From NCBI RefSeq assembly GCF_900115005.1, contig NZ_FOUY01000040.1:1-52316 (forward strand): DNA of 52,316 bases. The letters are read 5' to 3'. Positions 24,057 to 32,312 of this stretch are shown here, piece by piece. The DNA is from Pseudonocardia ammonioxydans. GTDB taxonomy: Bacteria > Actinomycetota > Actinomycetes > Mycobacteriales > Pseudonocardiaceae. Position 1 is the stretch's first letter; each line of letters starts with the position of its first letter. A program made the position numbers and the translations under genes. A model generated the notes under the pieces. The model worked only from the letters and a program-made list of their open reading frames with translations. It was not told where the DNA came from and searched no databases.

Positions 24057-25096
24057 GCGTCGAGACCGTCGTGGCGTGGTGGGAACGACACCAGATCCCG
24101 ATCTACCTCACCGGGCTGGCTGTCGGTGCAGTGATCGGGGTGCTGCTCCCCGAGTCGACCGCGGCCGCGGTCGAGGTTGCGATCTACCCCGTGCTCGGAC
24201 TGCTGCTCTACGCCACGTTCCTGCAGGTCCCGTTCGCCCAGATCACCCGCTCGCTGCGCGACGGGCGCTTCGTCACCGCGGCGCTGGTCCTCAACTTCGT
24301 ACTCGTCCCGGTGCTGGTGGCCGCCGCGATCCTGCCGCTGGGGCTCGAGCGGGCGGTGCTGTTCGGGGTGCTGCTGGTGTTGCTGACCCCGTGCATCGAC
24401 TACGTCATCGTGTTCTGCGGTCTGGCCGGCGGCGACGAACGCCGACTGCTGGCGATCTCCCCGCTGCTCATGCTCGCCCAGATCGTCGTGCTGCCCCTGT
24501 TTGTGCTCGTCGCCGTGGGCCCGGACCTGGTAGGTGCGATCGAGCCCGGCCCGTTCTTGGACGCCTTCGGGCTGCTCATCGCCGCCCCATTGGTACTGGC
24601 CTGGGTCACCGGGCGGCTGCGCGGACGCTTCCGCGCCGTCGCCGTGACCGAGCGGGCCGCGACCGCGGCCATGGTGCCGTTGATGACCCTGACCCTCGCT
24701 GTCGTGGTCACCAGCCAGGTTCCCACCCTGTCCGGGCAACTCGGCGCGATCGTGCCGGTGCTGCCGATCTACGTCGGATTCCTGGTGGTCATGGCCGCCG
24801 TGGGGATCGCGACCGCCCGCGCGTTCCGCTTCGACGTGCCCGCGACACGGGCGTTGGTGTTCAGCGGCGCCACGCGGAACTCGCTGGTGGTGCTACCCCT
24901 CGCGCTCGCTCTCCCACCGATGTTCGCGGTCACCCCGGCGGTCGTGATCGCCCAAACCCTGGTCGAGCTGATCGGTATGGTCGTATTCGTCCGTTTTCTG
25001 CCCCGCCTGATCCCCCAGCGGGCCCCCGCACCCACAGCACCGTCAGGGCAGGCCGCTACGACACGCCGCACCGACGACCGCGAGGAGTCGCCGTGA
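24053..25096 (+). CDS. ACR3/BASS-superfamily arsenic-type permease
   Basis: 347 residues with about ten membrane helices. FGVLLVLLTPCIDYVIVFCG holds the Cys region that in ACR3 transporters binds As(III)/Sb(III); LVFSGATRNSLVVLPLALAL is the crossover segment of this fold. It is divergent from the classical ACR3 at 28344-29504 in this window and belongs to the short variant often annotated as arsenic resistance protein. The C-terminal 25 residues are disordered. Overlaps its neighbours on both sides. Metal specificity is inferred. Confidence 0.7.
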   Translation: MSVETVVAWWERHQIPIYLTGLAVGAVIGVLLPESTAAAVEVAIYPVLGLLLYATFLQVPFAQITRSLRDGRFVTAALVLNFVLVPVLVAAAILPLGLERAVLFGVLLVLLTPCIDYVIVFCGLAGGDERRLLAISPLLMLAQIVVLPLFVLVAVGPDLVGAIEPGPFLDAFGLLIAAPLVLAWVTGRLRGRFRAVAVTERAATAAMVPLMTLTLAVVVTSQVPTLSGQLGAIVPVLPIYVGFLVVMAAVGIATARAFRFDVPATRALVFSGATRNSLVVLPLALALPPMFAVTPAVVIAQTLVELIGMVVFVRFLPRLIPQRAPAPTAPSGQAATTRRTDDREESP

Positions 25097-25413
25097 CCTA
25101 TGTGATCGCCGAACCGTGCGTCGACGTGATGGACAAGTCCTGCATCGAGGAATGCCCCGTCGACTGCATCTACGAGGGCGCGCGGATGCTCTACATCCAC
25201 CCTGACGAGTGCGTCGACTGCGGTGCCTGCGAGCCGGTCTGCCCCGTCGAAGCCATCTACTACGAGGACGACCTCCCCGAGCAGTGGAGCACCTACACCC
25301 AGATCAACGCCGAGTTCTTCGACTCCTACGGCAGCCCCGGCGGCGCCGCACGCCTCGGCCCAACCAGCAACGATCACCCGATCATCGCGCCCCTCCCCGT
25401 CGAACCCCGCTGA
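25093..25413 (+). CDS. fdxA: 7Fe-type ferredoxin
   Basis: 106 residues, MTYVIAEPCVDVMDKSCIEE onward. Cys spacing PCVDVMDKSCIEECPVDC for the 3Fe-4S side and CVDCGACEPVCPVEA for the 4Fe-4S cluster is typical of actinobacterial FdxA. The GTG start overlaps the permease stop. It could donate electrons to a redox step, for example the ArsO monooxygenase encoded next on the other strand. Confidence 0.85.
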   Translation: MTYVIAEPCVDVMDKSCIEECPVDCIYEGARMLYIHPDECVDCGACEPVCPVEAIYYEDDLPEQWSTYTQINAEFFDSYGSPGGAARLGPTSNDHPIIAPLPVEPR

Positions 25414-25431
25414 AGCACTGTCGCTCGACGG

Positions 25432-26541
25432 TCAGAGGCGAGCATGATTCGGCTCGGGTCTACGAGCGGGTCGTCCGATGATCTGTTCTACGCACGTGCG
25501 GGCCGTTCGCCCCGCGCCGATCAGGGTTGCGGCGGCGGCGCCGGTCCAGTCGCCGTAGCCGAGTAGGTGCAGTCGGGGTTCGTCGATGCTGCGGGTGCCG
25601 TCGGTGCGCGGGTGCCCGTGCGTGTCGGTGCTGAGGCCGAGCGGGGCGAGGTGGGCGAGGGCTGGGCGGAAGCCGGTGCACCAGATGATGGCGTCGAGGT
25701 CGGTGGTGGAGCCGTCGTCGCGGGCGACGCCGGTCGAGGTCAGCCGGTCGAACATGGGCTCGGCCCGCAGCACCCCGCGGTCCCGGGCGGCCTTGACGCT
25801 GGGGATCATGACGATGTCGCCGAGCGCGGCGACACCACCGGTGTCCGGGCGTCCCTCGCGCTGGGCGAGTTCGCGTTGGGTGGCGACGTCGAACAGGACC
25901 CGGCCGTCGACATCGTCGGGCAGGAATCGCGGTGGGGCCAGGGTGAACCAGTGCGTCGTCGCAACGGTGGAGACCTCGGCGAGGATCTGCGCCGCGGAGT
26001 TCGCACCACCGACCACACCGACGCGCTGACCACGGAACGGGTCGGGCCGGTGGTAGTTGACGGTGTGGATCTGGCGGCCGGTGAACTCCGCGCGGCCGGG
26101 TAGATCTGGGACGTGCGGGCAGCGCCAGGTACCGGTGGCGCTGATGACCGCCCGGGCGCGCCAGCTGCCCTGTGCGGTGCTGACGGCCAGGTGGTCCGGG
26201 TAGGCCTGTACGGCGGTGACGTCGACGGGGCGGCGGACGTCGAGTGCGTAACGCCGCTCGTAGTCGTCGAGGTAGGTGCGGACGTGGCCGGCGGTCGGGA
26301 AGGGCTCTGCGGGCTGGTCGGGCATCCACCACCCGGGCAGAGGGCTGTAGCGCGCGGGGGAGAACAGGCGCAGCGAGTCCCAGCCGTGTCGCCAGGCGCC
26401 GCCGGGCCCGGTCTGGGCATCGAGGATGACGAACGGGACCTGCGCTCGGCGCAGGTAGTAGCCCGCGGCGAGGCCGGCCTGGCCACCGCCGATCACGACC
26501 ACGGGCAGGTCGCGATCGGCGGTGTCAGGGGTACGGGTCAC
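25432..26541 (-). CDS. arsO: ArsO-type FAD/NADPH monooxygenase
   Basis: 369 residues. GGGQAGLAAGYYLRR is the FAD-binding GxGxxG; VGVVGGANSAAQILAEV is the NADPH-binding motif; IIWCTGFRPALAHL matches the second ATG-like motif of class B flavin monooxygenases. Located in a three-gene overlap with two arsC genes. ArsO proteins occur in many ars operons; their exact reaction is not settled. Confidence 0.8.
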   Translation of the reverse strand: MTRTPDTADRDLPVVVIGGGQAGLAAGYYLRRAQVPFVILDAQTGPGGAWRHGWDSLRLFSPARYSPLPGWWMPDQPAEPFPTAGHVRTYLDDYERRYALDVRRPVDVTAVQAYPDHLAVSTAQGSWRARAVISATGTWRCPHVPDLPGRAEFTGRQIHTVNYHRPDPFRGQRVGVVGGANSAAQILAEVSTVATTHWFTLAPPRFLPDDVDGRVLFDVATQRELAQREGRPDTGGVAALGDIVMIPSVKAARDRGVLRAEPMFDRLTSTGVARDDGSTTDLDAIIWCTGFRPALAHLAPLGLSTDTHGHPRTDGTRSIDEPRLHLLGYGDWTGAAAATLIGAGRTARTCVEQIIGRPARRPEPNHARL

Positions 26542-26960
26542 GGGTTCGGGCTCGGCCCGGTCAATTCGGCGAGCAGGTCGTCGACCCGAGCGGCGATGTC
26601 GTCACGGATCAGGCGCATGCGGTCGAGTCCCTCGATCCCGCGGGCGGAGGGCTCGTCGGTGTCCCACGTACGGACCTCGGTGTCACCGGCGTCGACCCGC
26701 GCGTCCCGGCCAAGAGTGACCACGAGGTCGACGCGCCGGAGCAGCTCGGGGTCGATCGACGTCGGGGACTCGCCGCTGATGTCCGCGCCGGATTCGGCCA
26801 GCGCCTGCGCGGACAGGGCGTTGATCATCTCCCCCGGGTTGGTGCCGGCGGAGTGGACCTCGACCCGGTCGCCGGCGGCCTGGCGCATCAGCCCGGCGGC
26901 CATCTGGGACCTGCCGCCGTTACGGACGCAGACGAACAGCACCGCAGGCGTGTCGGTCAC
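26538..26960 (-). CDS. arsC: Arsenate reductase, low-MW phosphatase fold
   Basis: 140 residues. FVCVRNGGRSQMAAG is the CX5R phosphatase-like active site. HSAGTNPGEMINALSAQALA and the later region TLGRDARVDAGDTEVRTWDT follow the fold. It lacks the CxxxxC pair of the thioredoxin-linked enzymes, consistent with mycothiol-dependent actinobacterial reductases. Overlaps arsO and the longer arsC on either side by four bases. Two arsC paralogues in tandem are present. Confidence 0.8.
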   Translation of the reverse strand: MTDTPAVLFVCVRNGGRSQMAAGLMRQAAGDRVEVHSAGTNPGEMINALSAQALAESGADISGESPTSIDPELLRRVDLVVTLGRDARVDAGDTEVRTWDTDEPSARGIEGLDRMRLIRDDIAARVDDLLAELTGPSPNP

Positions 26961-27694
26961 GACGTCGCCGCTTCGGTCGGGGTACCGGTCAGCTCGGCGA
27001 GCAGGTGGCGTACCCGGGCGTCGATGTCGTCGCGGATGGGGCGGATCTGCTCCGCGGCTTTGCCGGCGGGATCGGTCAGCTCCCAGTCGAGGTAGCGCTT
27101 GCCGGGGAACACCGGGCAGGCGTCACCACAGCCCATAGTGATCACGACGTCGGCCGCTTCGACCGCCTCGGTAGTCAGGCGCTTGGGGAACTCGGTGTCC
27201 AGGCTCAGGCCGAACTCGGCCATGACGTCGCGGACGGCAGGGTTGATGCTGTCGGCCGGGGCGGATCCGGCCGAGGTGACCCGGACGGCGCCGGCCGCGT
27301 GGTGGGCCAGCAGGGCGGCGGCCATCTGGCTGCGCCCGGCGTTGTGCACGCAGACGAACAGGACTTCGGGAACCGCAGCTGCGGTGGTCACGGTGGCTCC
27401 TTGGGATCGGGCTACTGCCGCGAGCCGCTCGCGGGCGTGGCGGGCGGCGAGCACGGGCAGGTGGGCGGTGATGCGGGCGGTCAGCGCCAGCTCGGTGAAC
27501 ACGTCCACGACCACGGCCTCGATCGTCTCGGGGCCGAAGATGCCGTGGAATCTGCGGCGCAGCTCGTCGACGGTCTGGTGAAGCCGGGCGTGGGGGCTGG
27601 TGAGGGCGAAGTGTTCGAGGTTGCGACCGCCCGCCGGGCGCCGTCGCGCGATGGCGACGACGACCGGCGTGGCGTCGGGCGAGAAGGCGTCCAT
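26957..27694 (-). CDS. arsC: Arsenate reductase with N-terminal helical domain
   Basis: 245 residues from ATG 27694 (MDAFSPDATPVVVAIARRRP). Residues about 40-100 are a helical bundle (LHQTVDELRRRFHGIFGPET, VFTELALTARITAHLPVLAA), which is common in fused actinobacterial ArsC proteins. Residues 105-245 are the reductase with FVCVHNAGRSQMAAALL and VVITMGCGDACPVFPGKRYL. The open frame continues upstream into a copy of an acr3 3' end (to 27823), so the N-terminus is uncertain and may have been disturbed by that rearrangement. Confidence 0.8.
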   Translation of the reverse strand: MDAFSPDATPVVVAIARRRPAGGRNLEHFALTSPHARLHQTVDELRRRFHGIFGPETIEAVVVDVFTELALTARITAHLPVLAARHARERLAAVARSQGATVTTAAAVPEVLFVCVHNAGRSQMAAALLAHHAAGAVRVTSAGSAPADSINPAVRDVMAEFGLSLDTEFPKRLTTEAVEAADVVITMGCGDACPVFPGKRYLDWELTDPAGKAAEQIRPIRDDIDARVRHLLAELTGTPTEAATS

Positions 27695-27769
27695 GGCATG
27701 GTCCGCTACTGGCCGGCCGAGCGGGTGCTCATCGGGTCTCGCCCGCGCGAGGCAGGGTGTGTCGGTGGT

Positions 27770-27920
27770 GGCGAACAGGCACCGGCGCAGCCACAGCGAC
27801 ACCTCCACCAAGCCGACGAGCATGGACGCTTCGATCAGCGGCCCGGCGACCCCGACCAGGGCGGGGGCCGGGGCGGGGGCCGGGGCCGGGGCCGGTGGGA
27901 ACGCCGAACGCGATCGCTAC
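27770..27920 (-). pseudogene. Remnant of a second acr3 3' end with a GGGGCC repeat
   Basis: Plus-strand 27770-27862 closely resembles 28417-28507, the last part of the acr3 gene in this window. On the minus strand it encodes VSLWLRRCLFATTDTP, against VSLWLRRRLFAPTTTP in the intact gene. Right after it a GGGGCC-like tract (27857-27900) replaces coding sequence. A duplication and deletion in the ars operon is the simplest reading. Confidence 0.7.
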
Positions 27921-28053
27921 AGCGGTCATCAGGGCTCCTTGAGCATGAGCAGCGGCGGTGCGCGTTGGCACCGGTTCGAACAGTGGGGCGTCGCGATGGC
28001 AGATCACGCGCCGCGCACGCCGTCTTGCGGTGTTGGGTGTCGGCGTGGGGTGC

Positions 28054-28347
28054 CTACGACGGATCGGGACTCGAGCCGGTTCCCCGCAGGCAGCCCAGAT
28101 CTGCGCCGGGGGCGACGCGTGAGCCGACGGCCGCCGCGGCGGCAGTCTGGTTGTTGGTGCGCGTGCCGCAGAACTCGCAGCGCAGGACCCGGCTCGCTGC
28201 ACGGGCGGGCCCGGCCATCCCGGGTGGATGGCCGGCTCGGTGGTTCACCCAGGTGTGCTCAAGGCAGATAGCCGCGCCACAGCCCTGGCACACCGCGACC
28301 GCGGGTCGCGCCTGCTGGCACCGGGTGGCGCAGTCCAGGCAGTTCAT
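28054..28347 (-). CDS. DUF2180-like zinc-binding protein
   Basis: 97 residues, MNCLDCATRCQQARPAVAVC onward. CLDC, CQGCGAAICLEH and CEFCG suggest two metal sites. Small proteins of this kind are often next to acr3 in actinobacteria. Its ATG overlaps the acr3 stop (ATGA at 28344-28347). Confidence 0.75.
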   Translation of the reverse strand: MNCLDCATRCQQARPAVAVCQGCGAAICLEHTWVNHRAGHPPGMAGPARAASRVLRCEFCGTRTNNQTAAAAAVGSRVAPGADLGCLRGTGSSPDPS

Positions 28348-29504
28348 GACCGGGCGTCCCGTGTGGGCTGGGGGTTTGCCTGCTCGGTCTGCGTGGTCGG
28401 TGTGGTCGTCGGTGCGAACAGGCGCCGGCGCAGCCACAGCGACACATACACCAGCGCGACGAGCACCGGCACCTCGATCAGTGGCCCGACGACCCCGGCC
28501 AGCGCCTGGCCGGAGGTGACGCCGAACGTGCCGATGGCCACGGCGATGGCGAGCTCGAAGTTGTTGCCGGCGGCGGTGAACGCCAGGGTGGTGGTGCGTT
28601 CGTAGCCCATCCCGACCGCCCAGCCGACGGCGTAGGAGCCGGCCCACATCAGGGCGAAGTAGGCCAGCAGCGGCAGCGCGATCCGGGCGACGTCGAACGG
28701 CTGGGAGGTGATGGCCTCGCCCTGCAGCGCGAACAGCAGCACGATGGTGAACAGCAGCCCGTAGAGCGCGAACGGCCCGATCCGCGGAATGAACTTCTCC
28801 TCGTACCAGGCTCGGCCCTTGGCCTTCTCGCCGAACCGGCGCGTGAGGTACCCGGCCAGCAGCGGGATCCCGAGGAACACCAGCACCGATTTCACGATGT
28901 CCCAGGTGGAGAACGACACGTCGGTGACGGGCAGGCCGAGCCAGCCGGGCAGCACCACCAGATAGAACCAGCCGAGCACGCCGAACATGACCACCTGGAA
29001 CACCGAGTTCAGCGCGACCAGCACGGCGGCGGCCTCCCGGTCGCCGCAGGCCAGGTCGTTCCAGATGATGACCATGGCGATGCAGCGGGCGAGCCCGACG
29101 ATGATCAGCCCGGTGCGGTACTCGGGCAGGTCGGGCAGCATCAGCCAGGCCAGGGCGAACATCAGTGCCGGGCCGAGGACCCAGTTGAGCACCAGCGAGG
29201 TGATCAGGAGCTTGCGGTCGCCGGTGACGGTGTCGAGGCGGTCGTAGCGGACCTTCGCCAGCACCGGGTACATCATGATCAGCAGGCCGAGGGCGATCGG
29301 CAGCGAGATGCCGTCGATCGCCAGGGCGTCCAGGGCGGGGGCGAGCCCGGGGACCAGGCGGCCGAGCAGGAGCCCGGCGACCATGGCGACGATGATCCAG
29401 ACCGCCAGGAAGCGGTCGAGGGTGGACAGGCGGGCGACGACGCCGGCCTCGGTCGGGTCGGTGGCCGCCTGCTGGGCGGCGCCGGTGGTGTTCTCCGTGC
29501 TCAT
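28344..29504 (-). CDS. acr3: Arsenite efflux permease ACR3
   Basis: 386 residues, ten hydrophobic helices. Conserved ACR3 pieces: LGLLIMMYPVLAKVRYD, LARCIAMVIIWNDLACGDRE with the essential Cys, and TLAFTAAGNNFELAIAVAIG. Extrudes As(OH)3/arsenite driven by the proton gradient. Order on the minus strand is arsR-acr3-DUF2180-arsC-arsC-arsO, with overlaps between most genes and about 360 bases containing the remnant copy between DUF2180 and arsC. Confidence 0.9.
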   Translation of the reverse strand: MSTENTTGAAQQAATDPTEAGVVARLSTLDRFLAVWIIVAMVAGLLLGRLVPGLAPALDALAIDGISLPIALGLLIMMYPVLAKVRYDRLDTVTGDRKLLITSLVLNWVLGPALMFALAWLMLPDLPEYRTGLIIVGLARCIAMVIIWNDLACGDREAAAVLVALNSVFQVVMFGVLGWFYLVVLPGWLGLPVTDVSFSTWDIVKSVLVFLGIPLLAGYLTRRFGEKAKGRAWYEEKFIPRIGPFALYGLLFTIVLLFALQGEAITSQPFDVARIALPLLAYFALMWAGSYAVGWAVGMGYERTTTLAFTAAGNNFELAIAVAIGTFGVTSGQALAGVVGPLIEVPVLVALVYVSLWLRRRLFAPTTTPTTQTEQANPQPTRDARS

Positions 29505-29866
29505 GATGCGACGGTCTCCGCGGTGGTCGGGATCAGCAGGTCGGCCAGTGAGGCGAGTCGCTGTGGGACGACGCGGTAGTGGATCCAGGTGCCGCGGCGT
29601 TCACCGGTGATCAGCTCGGCCTCGCGCAGCACCTTGAGGTGGTGCGAGATCGTCGGGCCGGACAGGTCGAAGACCTCGGTCAGGTCGCACACGCAGGCCT
29701 CGCCGCCGGCGTGGGAGGCGATCAGGGACAACAGGCGCAGCCGGACGGGGTCTCCGAGGGCCTTGAACACGCGGGAGATCTCGCTCGCGTGCTCCGGGGA
29801 GATCGGTTGGCCGACCAGCGGCGACCAGCACGACGACGCCACGCCCGGCGGCTCCTTGTTAGACAT
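29501..29866 (-). CDS. arsR: ArsR-family arsenic repressor
   Basis: 121 residues with a winged HTH (DPVRLRLLSLIASHAGGEAC, DLSGPTISHHLKVLREAELI, GERRGTWIHYRV). The metal site is the pair in ACVCDLTE on helix 3, the arsenite-binding position of ArsR. It is first in the ars operon and overlaps acr3 by four bases. A likely operator is at 29871-29890. Confidence 0.9.
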   Translation of the reverse strand: MSNKEPPGVASSCWSPLVGQPISPEHASEISRVFKALGDPVRLRLLSLIASHAGGEACVCDLTEVFDLSGPTISHHLKVLREAELITGERRGTWIHYRVVPQRLASLADLLIPTTAETVAS

Positions 29867-29870
29867 GCTT

Positions 29871-29890
29871 CTATATTGACGTCCGTCGAA
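29871..29890. promoter_or_regulatory. ArsR operator/promoter
   Basis: CTATATTGACGTCCGTCGAA contains TTGAC-GTCC-GTCGA, an imperfect inverted repeat, overlapping an AT-rich -10-like box (minus strand CAATATAG). The arsR start codon lies within ten bases of it, so transcription is nearly leaderless. Confidence 0.5.
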
Positions 29891-29961
29891 GCAGAGTGCA
29901 ACCTCGCAGGATCACTGGATCGAGCTTTGTCGATTCTATCGGCAACGACTGGAGTGATCCC

Positions 29962-30213
29962 ATGCACGACCCCGGCGAGGTCGGTGGCAGCACCGCGATG
30001 TCACGACGGCGCGGCCACCCCCGCCGCGACCGGCCACCGACGCCGGTCAGGGACCCGGTCTCGCGCGTTCTCGGTCAGGCGATTGTCGCGGTCGCGCTCG
30101 CCCTGGCCCTGTGGGGTCTCCTGACCGGCGACGCCGATCTCGCAGCAGGTGGCGTGACGACGTTCGCCTGCCTGCCCGCAGCAGGGCTGGCCAAGGTCGC
30201 CCGCGCCCGGTGA
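29962..30213 (+). CDS. Small membrane protein, 83 residues
   Basis: ATG at 29962 (MHDPGEVGGSTAMSRRRGHP). A basic stretch is followed by helices VLGQAIVAVALALALWGLLT and GGVTTFACLPAAGLAKV. Divergent from arsR and sharing its control region. No family recognised. Confidence 0.5.
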   Translation: MHDPGEVGGSTAMSRRRGHPRRDRPPTPVRDPVSRVLGQAIVAVALALALWGLLTGDADLAAGGVTTFACLPAAGLAKVARAR

Positions 30214-30275
30214 GCGCACCGCTCGGAGCCACCTAGATCGAATGTTGTGGATCCAGGAGTGAGAAGTCAGGCCAC

Positions 30276-30308
30276 GTTCACTCGGCATTCATATCGGCAT
30301 TGTTCGAT
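30276..30308 (+). promoter_or_regulatory. PHO-box-like direct repeats upstream of pstS
   Basis: GTTCACTCGGC (30276-30286), ATTCATATCGG (30287-30297) and CATTGTTCGAT (30298-30308) are 11-base units; the first matches the actinobacterial PHO box consensus GTTCACC-type closely, the others partly. They lie about 70-100 bases before pstS. Confidence 0.5.
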
Positions 30309-30376
30309 CCAAGCGTCTTCGGCGGACGCTCACAGCTACGGGCGCCGTCTCGACCTCGACGAGAGAGGCCAAGTCC

Positions 30377-31348
30377 GTGAGTGTTCGACACATGCGCAGG
30401 GCATCGGCTGCCCTGGTCGCCGTCGCTGCCAGCGTGACGCTGGTGGCGTGTGGCGGCGGTGCGCAGCAGCAGGACGGGCCGGGGGGTGAGCAGGTCTCCG
30501 GGCCGGTGCTGATCGACGGGTCCTCGACGGTGGAGCCGCTGTCGTCCGCGGCTGCGGAGCTCTACCAGGGGGAGAACCCCGAGGTGAACGTCACCGTCGG
30601 TACCTCGGGGACCGGTGGTGGCTTCCAGAAGTTCTGCAACGGCGAGACCGACATCTCCAACGCCTCGCGCCCGATCTCCGACACCGAGCGTCAGCAGTGC
30701 GAGGCGAACGGGATCGCCTTCCAGGAGCTGCAGGTGGCCAACGACGCGCTGACCGTCGTGGTCAACCCGGCCAACACCTGGGCCAACTGCCTGAGCGTGG
30801 AGCAGCTGCGCGCGATGTGGGCGCCCGACTCGCAGGTCAAGAACTGGAACCAGGTCGACCCGTCGTTCCCGGCCGAGCCACTGCAGTTGTTCGGGGCCGG
30901 CGCGGACTCGGGCACCTTCGACTACTTCACCGACGAGATCGTCGGTGAGGAGGGGGCATCGCGCACCGACTACAGCCCCTCGGAGAACGACAACGTCACC
31001 GTCCAGGGCGTCACCGGCTCCCCCGGCGCGCTGGGCTACTTCGGGTTCTCCTACTTCGAGGAGAACCAGCAGCAGCTCAAGGCACTGCAGGTCGACGGCG
31101 GCAACGGCTGCGTGGCCCCGTCCGCACAGACGGTCCAGGACGCCTCCTACACCCCGCTGGGCCGGCCGCTGTTCATCTACGCCTCCGACGCCGGGCTCGC
31201 CAAGCCGCAGGTCGTGTCGTTCCTGGAGTTCTACCTGCAGCGCAACGACGAGATCGTGCAGGCTGCGCAGTTCGTGCCGATGACCGACCAGCAGAAGCAG
31301 GACTCCACCGCCAAGCTGGACCAGCTCCGCCAGCAGGCCGGAGGCTGA
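30377..31348 (+). CDS. pstS: Phosphate-binding lipoprotein PstS
   Basis: 323 residues. Lipoprotein signal ALVAVAASVTLVACGGG (Cys at about 29). Phosphate-binding loops: DGSSTVEPLSSAAAELY, GTSGTGGGFQKFCNGETDIS, ASRPISDTE, GAGADSGTFDYFTDEI, SPGALGYFGFSYFEEN. First gene of the complete pstSCAB operon. Beside ars genes, a high-affinity phosphate system is known to favour phosphate over arsenate uptake. Confidence 0.9.
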   Translation: MSVRHMRRASAALVAVAASVTLVACGGGAQQQDGPGGEQVSGPVLIDGSSTVEPLSSAAAELYQGENPEVNVTVGTSGTGGGFQKFCNGETDISNASRPISDTERQQCEANGIAFQELQVANDALTVVVNPANTWANCLSVEQLRAMWAPDSQVKNWNQVDPSFPAEPLQLFGAGADSGTFDYFTDEIVGEEGASRTDYSPSENDNVTVQGVTGSPGALGYFGFSYFEENQQQLKALQVDGGNGCVAPSAQTVQDASYTPLGRPLFIYASDAGLAKPQVVSFLEFYLQRNDEIVQAAQFVPMTDQQKQDSTAKLDQLRQQAGG

Positions 31349-31352
31349 GCCG

Positions 31353-32312
31353 ATGGCGGTGACCACCGCCGGCCGCCCGCGCTCGAGCGCGGGCGGCTCC
31401 GGCCGTGACCTGACCCCCCGCTCACCCCGGGTCGGCGAGAAGATCATCGAGAGCCTGCTGGCCGCCGCGGCCGGCCTGTCGGTGCTGGTGACGGTGGGCA
31501 TCATCGTCGCCCTCGTCGTCCCGCTGTTCACCTTCTTCGCCCACGTCAGCCCGATCGAGTTCCTCACCGGCACCACCTGGACCGCCTCGTTCGGCGACAA
31601 GTACTCCTGGGACAAGGACTGGGGCGTGCTGCCCCTGGTCTCGGCGACGTTCATGGCCACCGGCATCGCCCTGGCCGTGGCGATCCCGGTCGGGCTGGGC
31701 ATCGCGATGTTCCTGTCCGAGTACGCCACCACCCGGGCCCGCAAGGTCATCAAGCCGGTACTGGAGCTGCTGGCGGGCATCCCGACGGTGGTCTACGGGT
31801 TCCTCGCCCTGACCGCGCTCACCCCGATCCTGCAGCCACTGCTGGGGATCCCGAACATCTACAACCTGCTCGTCGCCGGGATCGTCATGGGATTCATGAT
31901 CGTCCCGACGGTCGCGTCACTGTCCGAGGACGCGATGTCGGCAGTACCCCAAGCGCTGCGCTCGGGCTCGTATGCCCTCGGCGCCAACCGGCGGATGACC
32001 ACCCTGCAGGTGGTTTTCCCGGCGGCGCTGTCCGGGATCATCGCCGCGATCGTGCTGGGGCTGTCCCGGGCGGTCGGCGAGACGATGATCCTCGCCGTCG
32101 CCGGCGGCAACCTGGCCCGCCTGACCGCTGATCCCCGCGACGAGGCCCAGACGATGACCGCGTTCATCGCCCAGATCGCCAGCGGCGACGCCCCCCAAGG
32201 CAGCCCCGTCTACTACTCGCTGTTCGCCGTGGGAGCGCTGCTGTTCGTGATCACCCTGACGATCAACCTGATCAGCATCCGGCTGGTCCGCCGCTTCCGG
32301 CAGGTGTACTGA
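31353..32312 (+). CDS. pstC: Phosphate ABC permease PstC
   Basis: 319 residues, six helices, with the binding-protein-dependent permease motif in LRSGSYALGANRRMTTLQVV followed by FPAALSGIIAAIVLGLSRAV. Starts four bases after pstS (GGAGG upstream) and its TGA overlaps the pstA start by one base (TGATG). Confidence 0.9.
   Translation: MAVTTAGRPRSSAGGSGRDLTPRSPRVGEKIIESLLAAAAGLSVLVTVGIIVALVVPLFTFFAHVSPIEFLTGTTWTASFGDKYSWDKDWGVLPLVSATFMATGIALAVAIPVGLGIAMFLSEYATTRARKVIKPVLELLAGIPTVVYGFLALTALTPILQPLLGIPNIYNLLVAGIVMGFMIVPTVASLSEDAMSAVPQALRSGSYALGANRRMTTLQVVFPAALSGIIAAIVLGLSRAVGETMILAVAGGNLARLTADPRDEAQTMTAFIAQIASGDAPQGSPVYYSLFAVGALLFVITLTINLISIRLVRRFRQVY

Noticed and set aside
23309..24739. 476-codon minus-strand frame over the MerR and ACR3-like genes
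   Set aside because: Rich in Gln, His, Arg and Gly, typical of the antisense of membrane protein genes; the plus-strand genes have clear families and overlapping starts.
27857..27900. GGGGCC tract as a designed or regulatory G-quadruplex
   Set aside because: It lies at the scar of an acr3 duplication, so slippage at a junction is the simpler reading; no gene start is placed to use it.
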